Positions 9,951 through 20,579 of a stretch of 64,000 bases of DNA are shown one piece after another. The DNA lies in contig JAGEMR010000030.1 in the NCBI GenBank assembly GCA_021030915.1, forward strand, positions 186,001-250,000, read 5' to 3'. How positions within the stretch are numbered: position 1 is the first letter of the stretch; every line of letters begins with the position of its first letter. The stretch is from Astrothelium macrocarpum. Lineage: Eukaryota; Ascomycota; Dothideomycetes; Trypetheliales; Trypetheliaceae. Below the pieces are notes generated by a model. The model worked only from the letters and a program-made list of their open reading frames with translations, was not told where the DNA came from and made no database searches. A program made the translations under genes and the position numbers.

Positions 9951-11067
9951 TTATTCATTACTCTGGTATCGTTTGGTCGTTCGACTCCACAGCTCATTTC
10001 CGCTCATTTGATATTCAAGGCCCCTGATGTAGAGCTCCAGCGTTGTACCGTATGGTCCATTATGTTCAGCTAGAGTCTCTACCAAGACTTTGTGCATCAT
10101 CTCGCACTCTCGACACAACGTCCAAAGTACATGTTTGGATGCATCGTAAGATATCTTCGCTTCTGATGATAGTATATTCACGGCAGAACACAGAGCACTG
10201 CCTTCATGTGCCGCCATTGACGTCTTCAGCTCTTTTTCGAAGCTCAGTATATCGTTCACTATTGAGATATGACGACCGACGTTCAATTCAATTTGCCCGA
10301 CTGCCTCCAAGTCAGTGGACTGCAAGTGAAGGCACATTGCATAGCGCATGAGAGAAGCCAGCAGTCTATTCAGAGCGACATGTCAGCCAAGGAATGAAAG
10401 AAATGCCAGTCTTGAGAGAACTCACGCCTGTCCCACATCTTTTTGGCGATAATCAAGATACTGGCCTAGTTGATGCATATTCAGTCTGTCTTTGGATGTT
10501 TGAGCTTGCATAAAGAGGAAGACTGGTTCTTGCAATTTGTCCGCCAATTCTTTGTCGTGACTACGCATTTTTTCCCACAGCTCGTACATCAGCCACTCCG
10601 CCGGGACATCGGAATTTGGTGAGCAGTCGCCTTTGCACATTGACATCAAACGTTGATTGTACACTGCTCCCTCTGAGAGAGACATTTCCTCGAGCTGGTC
10701 TGCAATAAATTAGTGTGGTTGTATCCCTATCATGCTGGAGAAGCGCACCATCCACGAGGAATAAGATGGTCAAAAGTTCACATGCATCTCTGATCCTATC
10801 GTCTCTTGCCAGGGGGAAATATAGACACGTTACTCTTGGAAACGCTGCAGCGACAAATATTTTGCGAGCCTTCTCATTTGGAAAGGGCCAGTATTTTAGA
10901 AAATATCCATTGACATCTTCCGAGACCTTTTCAACAAGGGGGTGACAGCTGGCAGACCAATTGCTAGATGGAAGGGACCACGAAGCTACTGGTCGCTCAC
11001 CGATACCTCGAGTGGTTGGAAACGCTTCCGGCGCGGTTCCTGTCTCTACTTCCAACATAGTTGACAT
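9951..11067 (-). CDS. ari1: Sesquiterpene cyclase of the aristolochene synthase type
   Basis: Exons 11067-10749, 10699-10426 and 10365-9951 join in frame (introns 49 and 60 nt) to give 335 residues, close to the roughly 340 of fungal aristolochene synthases. The first Asp-rich metal motif (D-D-Q-L-E) is created across the first intron; the second (NSE/DTE) motif reads NDILSFEKE. Further family blocks are CHPLVEKV, FPNEKARK, RVTCLYFP, PVFLFMQAQT and EYQMSGNELW close to the end. Family knowledge: these class I enzymes ionise farnesyl diphosphate and cyclise it in the cytosol, aristolochene being the precursor of eremophilane metabolites. The exact product cannot be read from sequence. It is divergent from the AflR-like regulator and is the core enzyme of the 8-33 kb region. 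An in-frame Met exists further upstream (11172), but the chosen start gives the usual family length. Confidence 0.92.
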
Positions 11068-12490
11068 TGAGGTTGCTTTTGCTGTTTCAAGTATCTGCGG
11101 GGAATATAAGTGGATAATTCTGTTTAGTGATGAAGCAATTATGTTAGATCTTAACAACGTGCATATATGCAACCAATATGTCTCAAGGACTCGATTGATT
11201 CCAGGTCATATGTCCTACAGTATGGCTTAGATGACCGAAATAATCGAAGTCATCACTGAAATATACCGTCAATCCCTCGTCAAGTTTACTTATCCTCTTC
11301 GAAAGTATGTCATCTTTTCGGAACTTACTTTTTTCAGGTATAGAAACGATGCTCGACGAATTAAGCAACTCGGACATTGGTTGCAGATTCATCGAAGCGC
11401 ATCTTGCGAACGGGACCGAATAGGACCTCATGTTCTCAGAAGTACACGTTGGGTACGAGCTACTTACATATCGACGTTGAAGCTCATGCAAGTCGCACTC
11501 CCACCAATTTCTACCTGTGCCCTTTTCATTGGCTAGTGCGAACTACTGCCGCTTTTGGAATAGCGCATAGGATAAGCTTACATCTGCAGATGCTGCCACA
11601 AGATTCCTGCAACTTGCCATCCTCACCTTTGTTTGAGATCTAGAGCCAAACCGATCCGGCGCCAACATGTACCCCTCAAGGAATGATCAATTGACAAAGT
11701 ATGACGCGTGTAGGTTCAGCACGCGTACTATACCGTCACCTACTAGGTGTCAGCCTGCCATATGGTTGACAAGGGCTGTGTTTCCACGTCTGACCAATGC
11801 GAGAAGAGTAAAGTGTCAAGCCTTTATTCAGAGACAGCACACTTCAAAATGAAGCTGACAGTATCTAGAATTCTTTGCCAAAGACAATCTGCCGGACAAA
11901 TACCAGTGGGCCTTCCTCCTCTCCGCTTTCCTGCCAAATATGCAGCGATTGGGTGCGATAAATGACCTGCTGGTCATTAGAAGTGCCAATGTCATGTACA
12001 CTACAACCACACAATGAATACACACATATCACTGGGTTCGCAATAACAACCTTTACAAGCTGATCGGTACCAAACCGGAAAATTCGACAGCAGCCTCAAA
12101 AGCCCACTGCACGTGCTGCTGTGAGATTTGCATTCGGTAATGCACCATCTGCCGCTCTGAATATTGATGCATACATCTGAGCGCCACGACTGCTCTGAGA
12201 TTTGCTTTTTAGCTGAAACGCGGAACGATCGTTGGGCAAGGCAATTTGTGGCCGGTCAATGATTTTCCCTGCGTGGAAATGTAAATGCACCGAAATCACG
12301 ACGTCATGAGCGTGCTGAGTAGAAGGAATGATGTTCAACTCAGGAAAAAGCCCCGTTGAGTCTTGGCTGTAATGATCACGTGTTTCTTGCAAGTCCGAGC
12401 AATCTAACGTGCAGAACATCTCTTTCGTCAGGACGTCAGTGCCTGCTCAAACCAGGCAACCTGGGTCTCTAAGGTGTGACTGCCATTAAC
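11068..12490. other. Divergent intergenic region between cyclase and regulator
   Basis: About 1.4 kb between two start codons. Frames up to about 107 codons exist on both strands, but none has a recognisable domain, plausible codon pattern or intron signals. I searched by eye for AflR-type TCG-N5-CGA sites and saw none I trust. Confidence 0.5.
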
Positions 12491-13994
12491 ATGTTTGCAA
12501 CACTGAGGTGCACCAAGGACAGCTTTTCTGTGGAGAATTCTCACTACCAGACGCCTGGGGCAGGGTTCAAGCCTCGAAACTTCGCTTGCAGGTATTGTTG
12601 CGAGAAAAAGGTCAGTTCAACTTCACGAATGGTGTCATCCATCGAGTAGATTACTTATTCGCCCTTTGTTAGCTCCGATGCTCGCGCCAGAAGGATGGAT
12701 GTGATACCTGCAAGGTCAACAACGTACCATGCGTTTACAATAAGCGTTGCACCGTGAGAAAATCAAAGCAGAGTGCACAATCCCCAAAAACAAATGAGGA
12801 ACAGGGCAGCCAGCCGATTTTCGCAAGTGGTCTCCCACTCAAGAGGCAACGTGTAGATCGAGCAAGCATAGTCATTTCTTCCTCCTCTTTTGCGGACGGT
12901 GCCCATGGAATTGATGCAGACTTGCCGAGAGAAGTCCCAATCACTGGCCCGGACATGGATACATTAGAGGACGATTGTTCTGCATCTCCAGAGGCCGATA
13001 CATCATTACCACACCAAGATCAATCCATGAACACGAGGCTAGAAAATGATGGACTGTCTATAAGTGAAGGCAATCAAGCCTTATGCGACCCGAATGACAT
13101 TCTTAGCAGTCTTGCGGCTGATACAGGTATTGCAAGGATTGAGATGCCCCTCCGGAAGTATTACTAATTTACCGCGTGTAGCCCTACATTGGTCGCACGC
13201 CACTGAATATGTCCTTCCCGTCTTCATCAGGATCGTATTACCAAGATACTCACCAAGAAGGCATCATCGTAACGCCAAGTCCTTCTACGCGTTTCCCAGA
13301 GGACACTCTACGCAGACCAAGTCCTGCGCAGACAAGCATCGCATATGACATTCCCGATTCTCTAGCCTCTGGTCCATCTCCCCGAGCCAGATCGAATAAT
13401 AATTCGCTTGTGGTCTGTCGTTCTTCCTCTCTCGGTCGCGACTGCATGGCAAATGCACTCGATATTTTTGAGCAGGTGGAAATAAAAAAAAGTCAGCATC
13501 ATGTAATATCTGCAGATCAGCTTCTTTGTTTCAATAAGAATGCCATCAAGCAGTGCAACATATTACTCAGCTGCAAATCGTGTACTTATTCATCTGGGTT
13601 TAATATGCTACTAATTGCCATTCTTGGTGGACTCACGTCATTGCTCGAACGAGTCTCTAATGTCCTAAAGGAAAACACTCGACGTTGGGACACTAGAAGT
13701 CCTGCGTCGCTGGAGACATGCGCAATCAATCAGAACCCGAACAATGGTTCAGTCTCCTCTAACCTTGGCACAGATGCGCTCGGTGGATATGTTATCGATA
13801 GTCATGAAGAAAGGGATAGCATGTTGTGTACTCTTGCCTGCCTGCAAATTAATGCACTAGCCCTATTGGCGCAGAAGCTCAAAGTGGAGGCGATCACATG
13901 GAATCGCATGGCACATCAAGGCATAGTCTGCGGTATGGAAGATTCCTTTGGAAAGATTCGCTCAACATTGAAGCAGATACAGCAAAGTCTATAG
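12491..13994 (+). CDS. AflR-like Zn2Cys6 cluster regulator
   Basis: Exons 12491-12610, 12673-13126 and 13231-13994 join in frame (introns 62 and 104 nt) to give 445 residues. The zinc cluster is split by the first intron: ACRYCCEKK in exon 1, then LRCSRQKDGCDTCK and PCVY in exon 2, giving C-x2-C-x6-C-x6-C-x2-C-x6-C. A Ser/Thr/Pro-rich linker follows, then a C-terminal helical region (ADQLLCFNKNAI, CKSCTYSSGFNMLLIAIL, and the LQINALALLAQKLKVEA helix) like the C-terminal domain of AflR. In this family such proteins switch on the secondary-metabolite cluster in which they lie; being divergent from the cyclase makes that likely here. The start was chosen as the ATG that opens the frame 33 codons before the first cysteine. 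Confidence 0.88.
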
Positions 13995-15247
13995 GCAACT
14001 ATCCAACACAGCAGACTTGGTATATTTGGCGTTACCCCGCAATTTCAGAACTCGTTAGAACTGGTCACTGCTTTGCACCCTCTTTTTCATCAATATTACC
14101 GCTTCTTGGTTTGGTAGGTATTGTGTTTCAACTGGTAGGCTTTGAGGTCGACCTTTTCGACTCTGGGACTCTGTGAATCGGAAATCGTAATTCATCAACA
14201 TGTACGCCATAATCATCTTGATTTCAGCAGCAGCAAAGAATCTGCCGGGGCAAGCATGGCGACCGTACCCAAACGCCATGCTTTCCTTATTACTTGCAGC
14301 ATAAGAGGTGCGAGCCGTTGACCCATTCTCGTCATGCTGGATTTTTGCAAAGCGATATCCATCGAAGCGCAACGGATCAGGATGTAGCGCAGGATCCATG
14401 GCGATTGCGTACGAAGGCACGCCAACTTGCGTTCCCGAAGGCACGGTGAAACCATCGGCCATACGAATCTCATGGTTTGCGATCCTTTCGAACGTGACTG
14501 CAGCAAGTCAGCAGCGGCATATGCACGTCAATCGAGACGACTATCATCGTACCCAGGAGCAGCGGATTGAACCTTTGACTCTCCTTCATGATACTGTCTA
14601 GCTTAACAAGCTTCGACAGGGCGGCTTTTGTAAGGCTGCCGTATTCTTTAAGAACGTCCTCAATCTCTTGTCGGAGTGGTGCCACGTATTCTGGCATTGC
14701 ACAAAGATCATAAAGCAACTGCATTGGAGCTGCTGCGCTTGTATGTATAGCAGCAAAGCTGAGTTTGAGTTGGATTGTTGCGATGAAACTATGCTCCTTT
14801 TCCTCGCCTTCAGCATTTTCTAGCATCCACTGCAAAAAATTCTGAGGACTTTTGTCGCTGTTTTGTCTCTCTTTCAAGATAGGCAATATCACACGCTGCG
14901 CGGTCTTGTGATAGCCATGAATCCTACGAATAGCCGGTATAAAATTGGAGCATAACGGTCGTAGTATCGAAGGGACCTTTTTGATCATCTGAGCACCGAC
15001 GAAACCATCTTCCGCAAAATGAATTGTGGCATTGATCCAATCATTGTTTTTGCTTAACCTGGTACCGCCGAACATCCTGCTAGTGACTTGTGCCACAATC
15101 CGGACAAAAGGCTGTGCCATTCTTATCTCGGTCCACTCTGAGATATTGTCGTCAACCAATATTGTTTATTCTTCACGTTGTTCGTTTTCGTTAAACAGCT
15201 TACCTTCACATGCGGGCATGTTTGACTCAAACGCCTCGATAATCTCT

Positions 15248-15255
15248 TCCATGAC
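15248..15255. repeat. 8-bp target-site duplication TCCATGAC, left copy
   Basis: Exact match to 17924-17931 on the other side of the hAT-like element. Both copies fall within P450 coding sequence. Confidence 0.9.
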
Positions 15256-17923
15256 CAGGGGTCGGAAGGATCATTAAGGTATGGCATCATTATGCAGGAT
15301 TCTGGATTATTTGGATAGCATAGGATAGCATAATAATCCTGGATTATCCAGGGGTATATCCGATAATTCCGATTTTATTTTAATTGCCGAAATTTAATTT
15401 TAATATTAAAAAATTCTTTCATCTGATTTTTGTATAAAATATATTATCTATAATGGATTTCAATTCTGAAATTTCTTTTATTATTTTTTCTGAAATTTCT
15501 GATATACAAAAGTCTGAAAAAAAGATTTCAGATTTTCATCAGTATATCCGCGATCTATATGAAAATGAGCCAATTAAATAAAACGGATGATTATTTCTTT
15601 ATTATAATCAAAAAAATTATTCATACATATCAAATATTAGCACAAATTTTCGGTGTTATATTATAATATATGATATCATTAATGAAATTCGTATTTCTTA
15701 TATGAAAGAAATTTCATATATTCAATTTATATAATTGTATAAAAAGATTATGGACAATATATATAAAATGAATGAATTTAAGATTCTGATATTAAAAAGA
15801 ATTTTCAATAAAAATGTCTTTAAAAAAGCGCTGATCAATCTGATTATCGTACGAAATCTTCCGTTCCAATTATTCGAATAGCCAGAATTTCATACAATCT
15901 ATTCAATTCTAAATTTTATATCAATTTTAATGATCCATTCAAATAATAAAAATTTTATTTTTTTTATTCAAAAATAATATAATTATCAATAAAATATTAT
16001 ACGAAAAAATCTTCAATCTATATTTATAAATATCCATTTTTTTATTGATATCTGAATCTCATCGAATAATCTTTTTTTTTTTATAATCTATATTTATTAT
16101 ATAAATAATAAAATGAAATTTCGGAATATCTTTTTTATCCTTTATATAATAATTGGATATTCAGAAGAAAATTAATGGAAATTCATTCTTCCGATATTTT
16201 AAAAATATAAAATCATATAAAAATTTGATATTTTAATCATAGATAATTTAAATATAAATAATATCTTCTATTTTACGATAAATAAATATATAAAAAAATA
16301 AAATATTAATTAGAATCCATAAAAATAAAGAATTCGTTATTAAAAATATATTATCAATCTCGTCGTATAAGATTTTTTATTCAAAAATTTTCTTAATCCA
16401 GTAATATTTGAATCATATAATTAAAAAGAAAATAAAAATGTAGATTTAAATGAAAAATAGATAAAAAAGAAAATAGATCAGTTTCATATATTTGGAATTT
16501 TTGAAAAATTTTATAATATTATTATTTATAATTATAATTCGCCATTTCATTCGATGGAATTTAGACGAATAATTAAAAGAATGATCCTATTGAATAATCG
16601 TATGAAATGGAATTTCTGATTTTTTTTTTTTAATATAATTTTAAAATACGAGATCAATATTAATGAATATATTAAATTTCATTTCGATATTTTACTGTCT
16701 GATATTTTTAATATATATAAATGGAATCAATTTTATATAATTCACGTTTTTTTAGAATCATTTTATTATATAACATTTGAAATATAAGGCTATAAAATAT
16801 ATTTAAATAAAATTCTTTTAATAATGGATATTTTATTCATATATATAGAGAATTCTTTGATATAAAATCTAATTTTATTTATATAAAATTTTATTGATAA
16901 AAAATAAAAATAAATACAGAAAATTCAATAAGAAATTTGCCGTATAAATCCATAAATATTGGAAAAAATATTGGAAATATTATTAATATTCAAATGATTT
17001 ATCGTATTATACGATAATATTTATATTTCATTTAAATAATCGTACGAAATATATCAAAAAAATCTGATAAAAAAATTAAAAAAAGATAATTTTATATAAA
17101 ATTGAATTTTTTTAATATTGATTTAAAAATATTCATAATATTTCTGAATTTATTTCGTATATTGATATTCAAAATCAAATTTTATCAGAACAACGAATTC
17201 AATTAAATACGTATAATAAGATCTATATAAATATATGAAATAAAATTGAAATAAAAAAATAAATAAAAGATGAATATGAAAAATATTATAATAAAATATC
17301 ATACGATATTGGAAATATAATAATTTTATAATAATGATATCAAAATCAATAATAAAAATATTGGCCATTTTTTTTATGTTTTATAATAGAAATATTTTCC
17401 ATTCCAATAATGAATGATAAATCTGAAAGAATTTTTTCATATATATATTGTACGATTTTATGAGAAAGAATGATTCTTAATCTAACGAATATTGAAAGAA
17501 TTGAATATTTGAAAAATTGAATTCGAAAAAAAATATCAAAAATTGAATATTTATATAATGAATAAAAATAAATATCTTTTTTATTAATTTATTATATAAT
17601 ATATATGAGACTTCTTATATACAATATAAAATTTATAATTAAATTCATATTATAAAAGCGTTTTTTTTTTTTAAAATTCTTAGATGAAAATACAATAATC
17701 TATAAATTTATCAGTTATTTATAAATCTTATGCGAACATTTTTAATATATTTATTTGATGAATAGAATATCATACAAAACTTTTTGGACGGCTGATATGT
17801 GTAGGTCTAATTTGATTTAGAAATGGGCCCGGGATGATCCTTAATATTAGGATAATTATCCAGATCCTATGCTATCCAGCTATTATGCTATGCTATGCGA
17901 TCCAATGATCCTTCCGACCCCTG
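15256..17923. mobile_element. hAT-like DNA transposon copy, A+T-rich and non-coding
   Basis: The ends form a perfect 20-bp inverted repeat, CAGGGGTCGGAAGGATCATT, at 15256-15275 and (inverted) 17904-17923. Both begin with CAGGG, the hallmark of hAT elements. The insertion is flanked by an exact 8-bp direct repeat TCCATGAC (15248-15255 and 17924-17931), the target-site size of hAT transposases. Just inside each end are sub-terminal copies of GGATAGCATA-like words in opposite orientation. The interior is almost purely A and T, with no frame above 72 codons, so no transposase survives; heavy C-to-T change of the RIP type is the simplest reason. Confidence 0.9.
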
Positions 17924-17931
17924 TCCATGAC
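17924..17931. repeat. 8-bp target-site duplication TCCATGAC, right copy
   Basis: Partner of 15248-15255. Removing the element plus one copy restores a continuous P450 frame, which shows the duplication is a real insertion footprint. Confidence 0.9.
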
Positions 17932-18414
17932 TTCGGGTAACACAAACTCAAGATTGCGATTCAATTGTTGTTTTGTCACCCAAGGATGGAGCGTCGAGCG
18001 GTCGCCCATTGTCGTGTATCGTCCTTCAAACATTTCAAAAAAGGTTGCGACAAAGTCGAATTCGTCAGGCGGAAGGTTTTTGACTTCTTCAACATACTCT
18101 GGGGGAATCATCAGGCGCTCCCCGGCTGGACTAGGAACATAGTATGGTTTGCCCTTAAACTTCTGGTATCCTTCAACAATCAATTCTTTTGCATGACCTC
18201 GGAAATACTCTCTCGCGCGTAGCAGATCGCCATCAGGGCCAACGCCAACAATCGGTACATTTGTTGCATAATCTTGTCGACTCTTGCGGGATCCAAAAAG
18301 AGAACGAATAGCAACACTACCGAGTATGAAAAGAGAAAAAAGGAACAATGATGGAATAGGCAGATTAGCTGTTGAGCGAAGTATGTGTAAAATGTTTATT
18401 GATGTATGATGCAT

Positions 18415-18796
18415 ATTTCTCTCTTCAATTTACGCGTGGACTTGCTATTGTGCTCTTCTCAACAGGTTAAAGACGGCCAGATAATTATGCAGCAAAGACA
18501 CCGTTATCCTGTTAGAACTGCCATCCACACATTGTGCTTTTGCTAAATTGCGTGTCGTACTTTTTCCATTCTCGTTTTCCATTTTCGGCAATGTCCGCCA
18601 TAATTCTCTTTTACGCAAGCTTCCCCTTCTGGAATACTCCTGAAACAACTTACTCAATCAGGTCTTACTACATACCCCAAGCCCAATGACAGGGATTTTT
18701 AATCCTATGCATGTTCATCCACAATTGCGATGCAGAGATCCTGTTCCTCCTGTACGATCCTGGGCTCACGGTCACAGAAAGTCGTCATTTTGCATC
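18415..18796. promoter_or_regulatory. Divergent promoter of the broken P450 and the FAD oxidase
   Basis: 382 bp between two start codons. No specific binding sites were identified. An in-frame extension of the oxidase upstream to 18686 is possible but would hide its signal peptide. Confidence 0.45.
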
Positions 18797-20485
18797 ATGA
18801 TTCTCCATATGTTCATAGTTCTGATACCTTTTTTTGCCTATGTGCATGGGCAGAATCCAATCAAAAACCCTCTTGTGAATGAAGCATGCCAGCTCTTGGC
18901 TCCGCATTATCCTGTGCAACTCTATTGGCCTAGGAGTGAGAAATATGCAAACGAGACCAACAGTGCGTATGAAATGAAGATAATGCGATATCAGGCAAGG
19001 TTATACTTATCATCGAGTGAAGGCTACTGGTCACAATCGACTTGTCTTACGCCCTATTGTGTCTTTTCCCCTTCTACTGCTGCCGATGTCTCCATTGCCG
19101 TCGATACTCTCACCTCAACTGGCACGCAATTCGCTGTCAGGGGCCAGGGTCACATGCCAATCAAAGCCGCTGCATCAATCTATCAAGGAGTTCTCATAGT
19201 GATGACACGCATGAAAGAGACGCAATTAAATGCCGATAGGACAGTTGCAAGTCTCGGTCCTGGTCTCAGATGGTGGGATGTCTATGAATGGATTAGCTCA
19301 CAAGGGCTAATGGTAGTCGGTGGGCGTTATGCTACGGTGGGGGTGCCAGGCTACTTGCTCGGCGGTGGAATAAGTTACTTCAGTGGTCTATATGGTTGGG
19401 CGGCCAACAACGTCGTTGGTTACCAAATTGTTGTAGCAGATGGAAGTATTCTGGATGTGACTGCGGAATCACATCCAGACCTCTTCTGGGCTCTGAAAGG
19501 TGGCTCTAGTAATTATGGTATAGTCACCAGGTTTGATTTGAGAACCTTTCGAGAGCCAACGGTGTATGCTGGAATTCTGACTATTAACGAAGCCCAAATG
19601 CCGCAATTCCTTGGTGCCATAAGCAGCTGGGCAGAGCCAGGTGGCGGGATTGACAATCCTGAGGCTGCTATCAACCCTAACATCTTCATCTATCCCAGCC
19701 AAAAATTCGTGCAAGGAAATTGCGTCATCTTTTATGCCGACACAGGAAACTCCTCATCGCCTAATAACCTTTCCTCCCCAGCAATTCTGCAGAACTTTAC
19801 AAAAATATACAATGTTAGCAATACAGCTACTGTACAGTCATTCACAAGTTTCTTATCAGCAACCCTCGAATTTGGAGCTCGCACTTACAGGTGAGTGCGC
19901 AACACACAATACTACGGTCGGCGTTTGCTAATGAATTAGAAACACTTTTTATGCTACATCATACGTGGCCAGTCCGACTGTTGTACAAATCGTTAACGAC
20001 ACGCTTGTAAAAGCTGCTCTATCCCAGTTGCAAAATGTTGCAGGCTGCTACGTCAGTGGTACTTTTCAGCCGGTCTCATCGAGCTGGTTGAAAGCTGCAC
20101 AGGAAGCAGGCGGAGATGCAATAGCCCTGGATCCTGAACACGGCAACTTCTTTGGTAATTTTCCATCATCCTAAAGATAGAGTGCTATTATTAACGCGAT
20201 CAATATCTAGCTTTCAACCTATTCATTCAGTGGTCAAATGAGGCGGACGATGACCTCGTGGCACAATTTGCAACGGACGTCCTCACTGATATGAACGCTG
20301 CGGCAAGTTCAGCTAACCTCACTTATCCTTTCATTTACCTAAATGATGCTGCTGGTGGGGAGCAAATATTTCAATTTTACGGCAATGGACAGAGTCTGGG
20401 GAAGATGCGACAGATCCGGGAAGAATACGATCCAACTGGAGTATTCCAATATCTTCTTCCCGGCGGATTTAAAATAGGGAACTGA
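18797..20485 (+). CDS. Secreted FAD-linked oxidase (berberine-bridge-enzyme-like)
   Basis: Exons 18797-19890, 19940-20154 and 20211-20485 join in frame (introns 49 and 56 nt) to give 527 residues. The protein opens with a signal peptide (MILHMFIVLIPFFAYVHG), which fixes the start. An FAD_binding_4 domain follows: VRGQGHM supplies the His expected to bind FAD covalently, and LGGGISYFSGLYGWA plus LFWALKGGSSNYGIVTRF are family blocks. The second covalent site of bicovalent members, a Cys in a GRCxTVG-like loop, is Tyr here (GGRYATVG), so attachment by His alone is expected. There are several N-glycosylation sites (NNLS, NFT, NLT). The C-terminal BBE block reads REEYDPTGVFQYLLPGGF. Such enzymes oxidise alcohols or make C-C bonds in many fungal metabolite pathways, and one occurs in eremophilane clusters. 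It lies between two P450s in the terpene region. Confidence 0.92.
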
Positions 20486-20579
20486 CTGTGATACATGACT
20501 ATGTCATCACTATGGAGGAGCACCGTGTATATTATTGATACTGCGTTTAGTAAAGCCTTGCGAACTAGATAGAGAATAC

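Larger units (their letters stand above)
14055..18414 (-). pseudogene. Cytochrome P450 (CYP68/CYP503-like) interrupted by a hAT-like transposon
   Basis: Two halves of one P450 flank a 2668-bp insertion. The N-terminal exon runs 18414-17924 with a hydrophobic anchor (SLFLFSLFILGSVAI) and then hits stops inside the element. The rest follows at 15255-15204, 15137-14553 and 14497-14055. If the element and one copy of its 8-bp target duplication are ignored, exon phases agree and total 521 codons including the stop, the normal size of a P450. The haem loop is FGYGRHACPG with the Cys ligand; the K-helix reads ESQRF. The overall pattern recalls ent-kaurene oxidase-like and other fungal CYP68-type enzymes that oxidise terpenes. 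As it stands the messenger RNA would carry 2.7 kb of A+T-rich stops within an exon, so the gene is probably dead. It is divergent from the FAD oxidase with a 382-bp gap. Confidence 0.9.

Noticed and set aside
12096..12419. A 107-codon minus-strand frame between the cyclase and its regulator
   Set aside because: No domain, no splice context and nothing protein-like in its composition.
11068..12490. AflR-type TCG-N5-CGA operator in the divergent promoter
   Set aside because: Looked for on both strands by eye; no convincing palindromic match, so none is claimed.
17150..17368. Possible coding remnant in the hAT-like element
   Set aside because: The frame is Ile/Tyr/Phe/Leu-rich purely because of A/T bias and shows no transposase motif.
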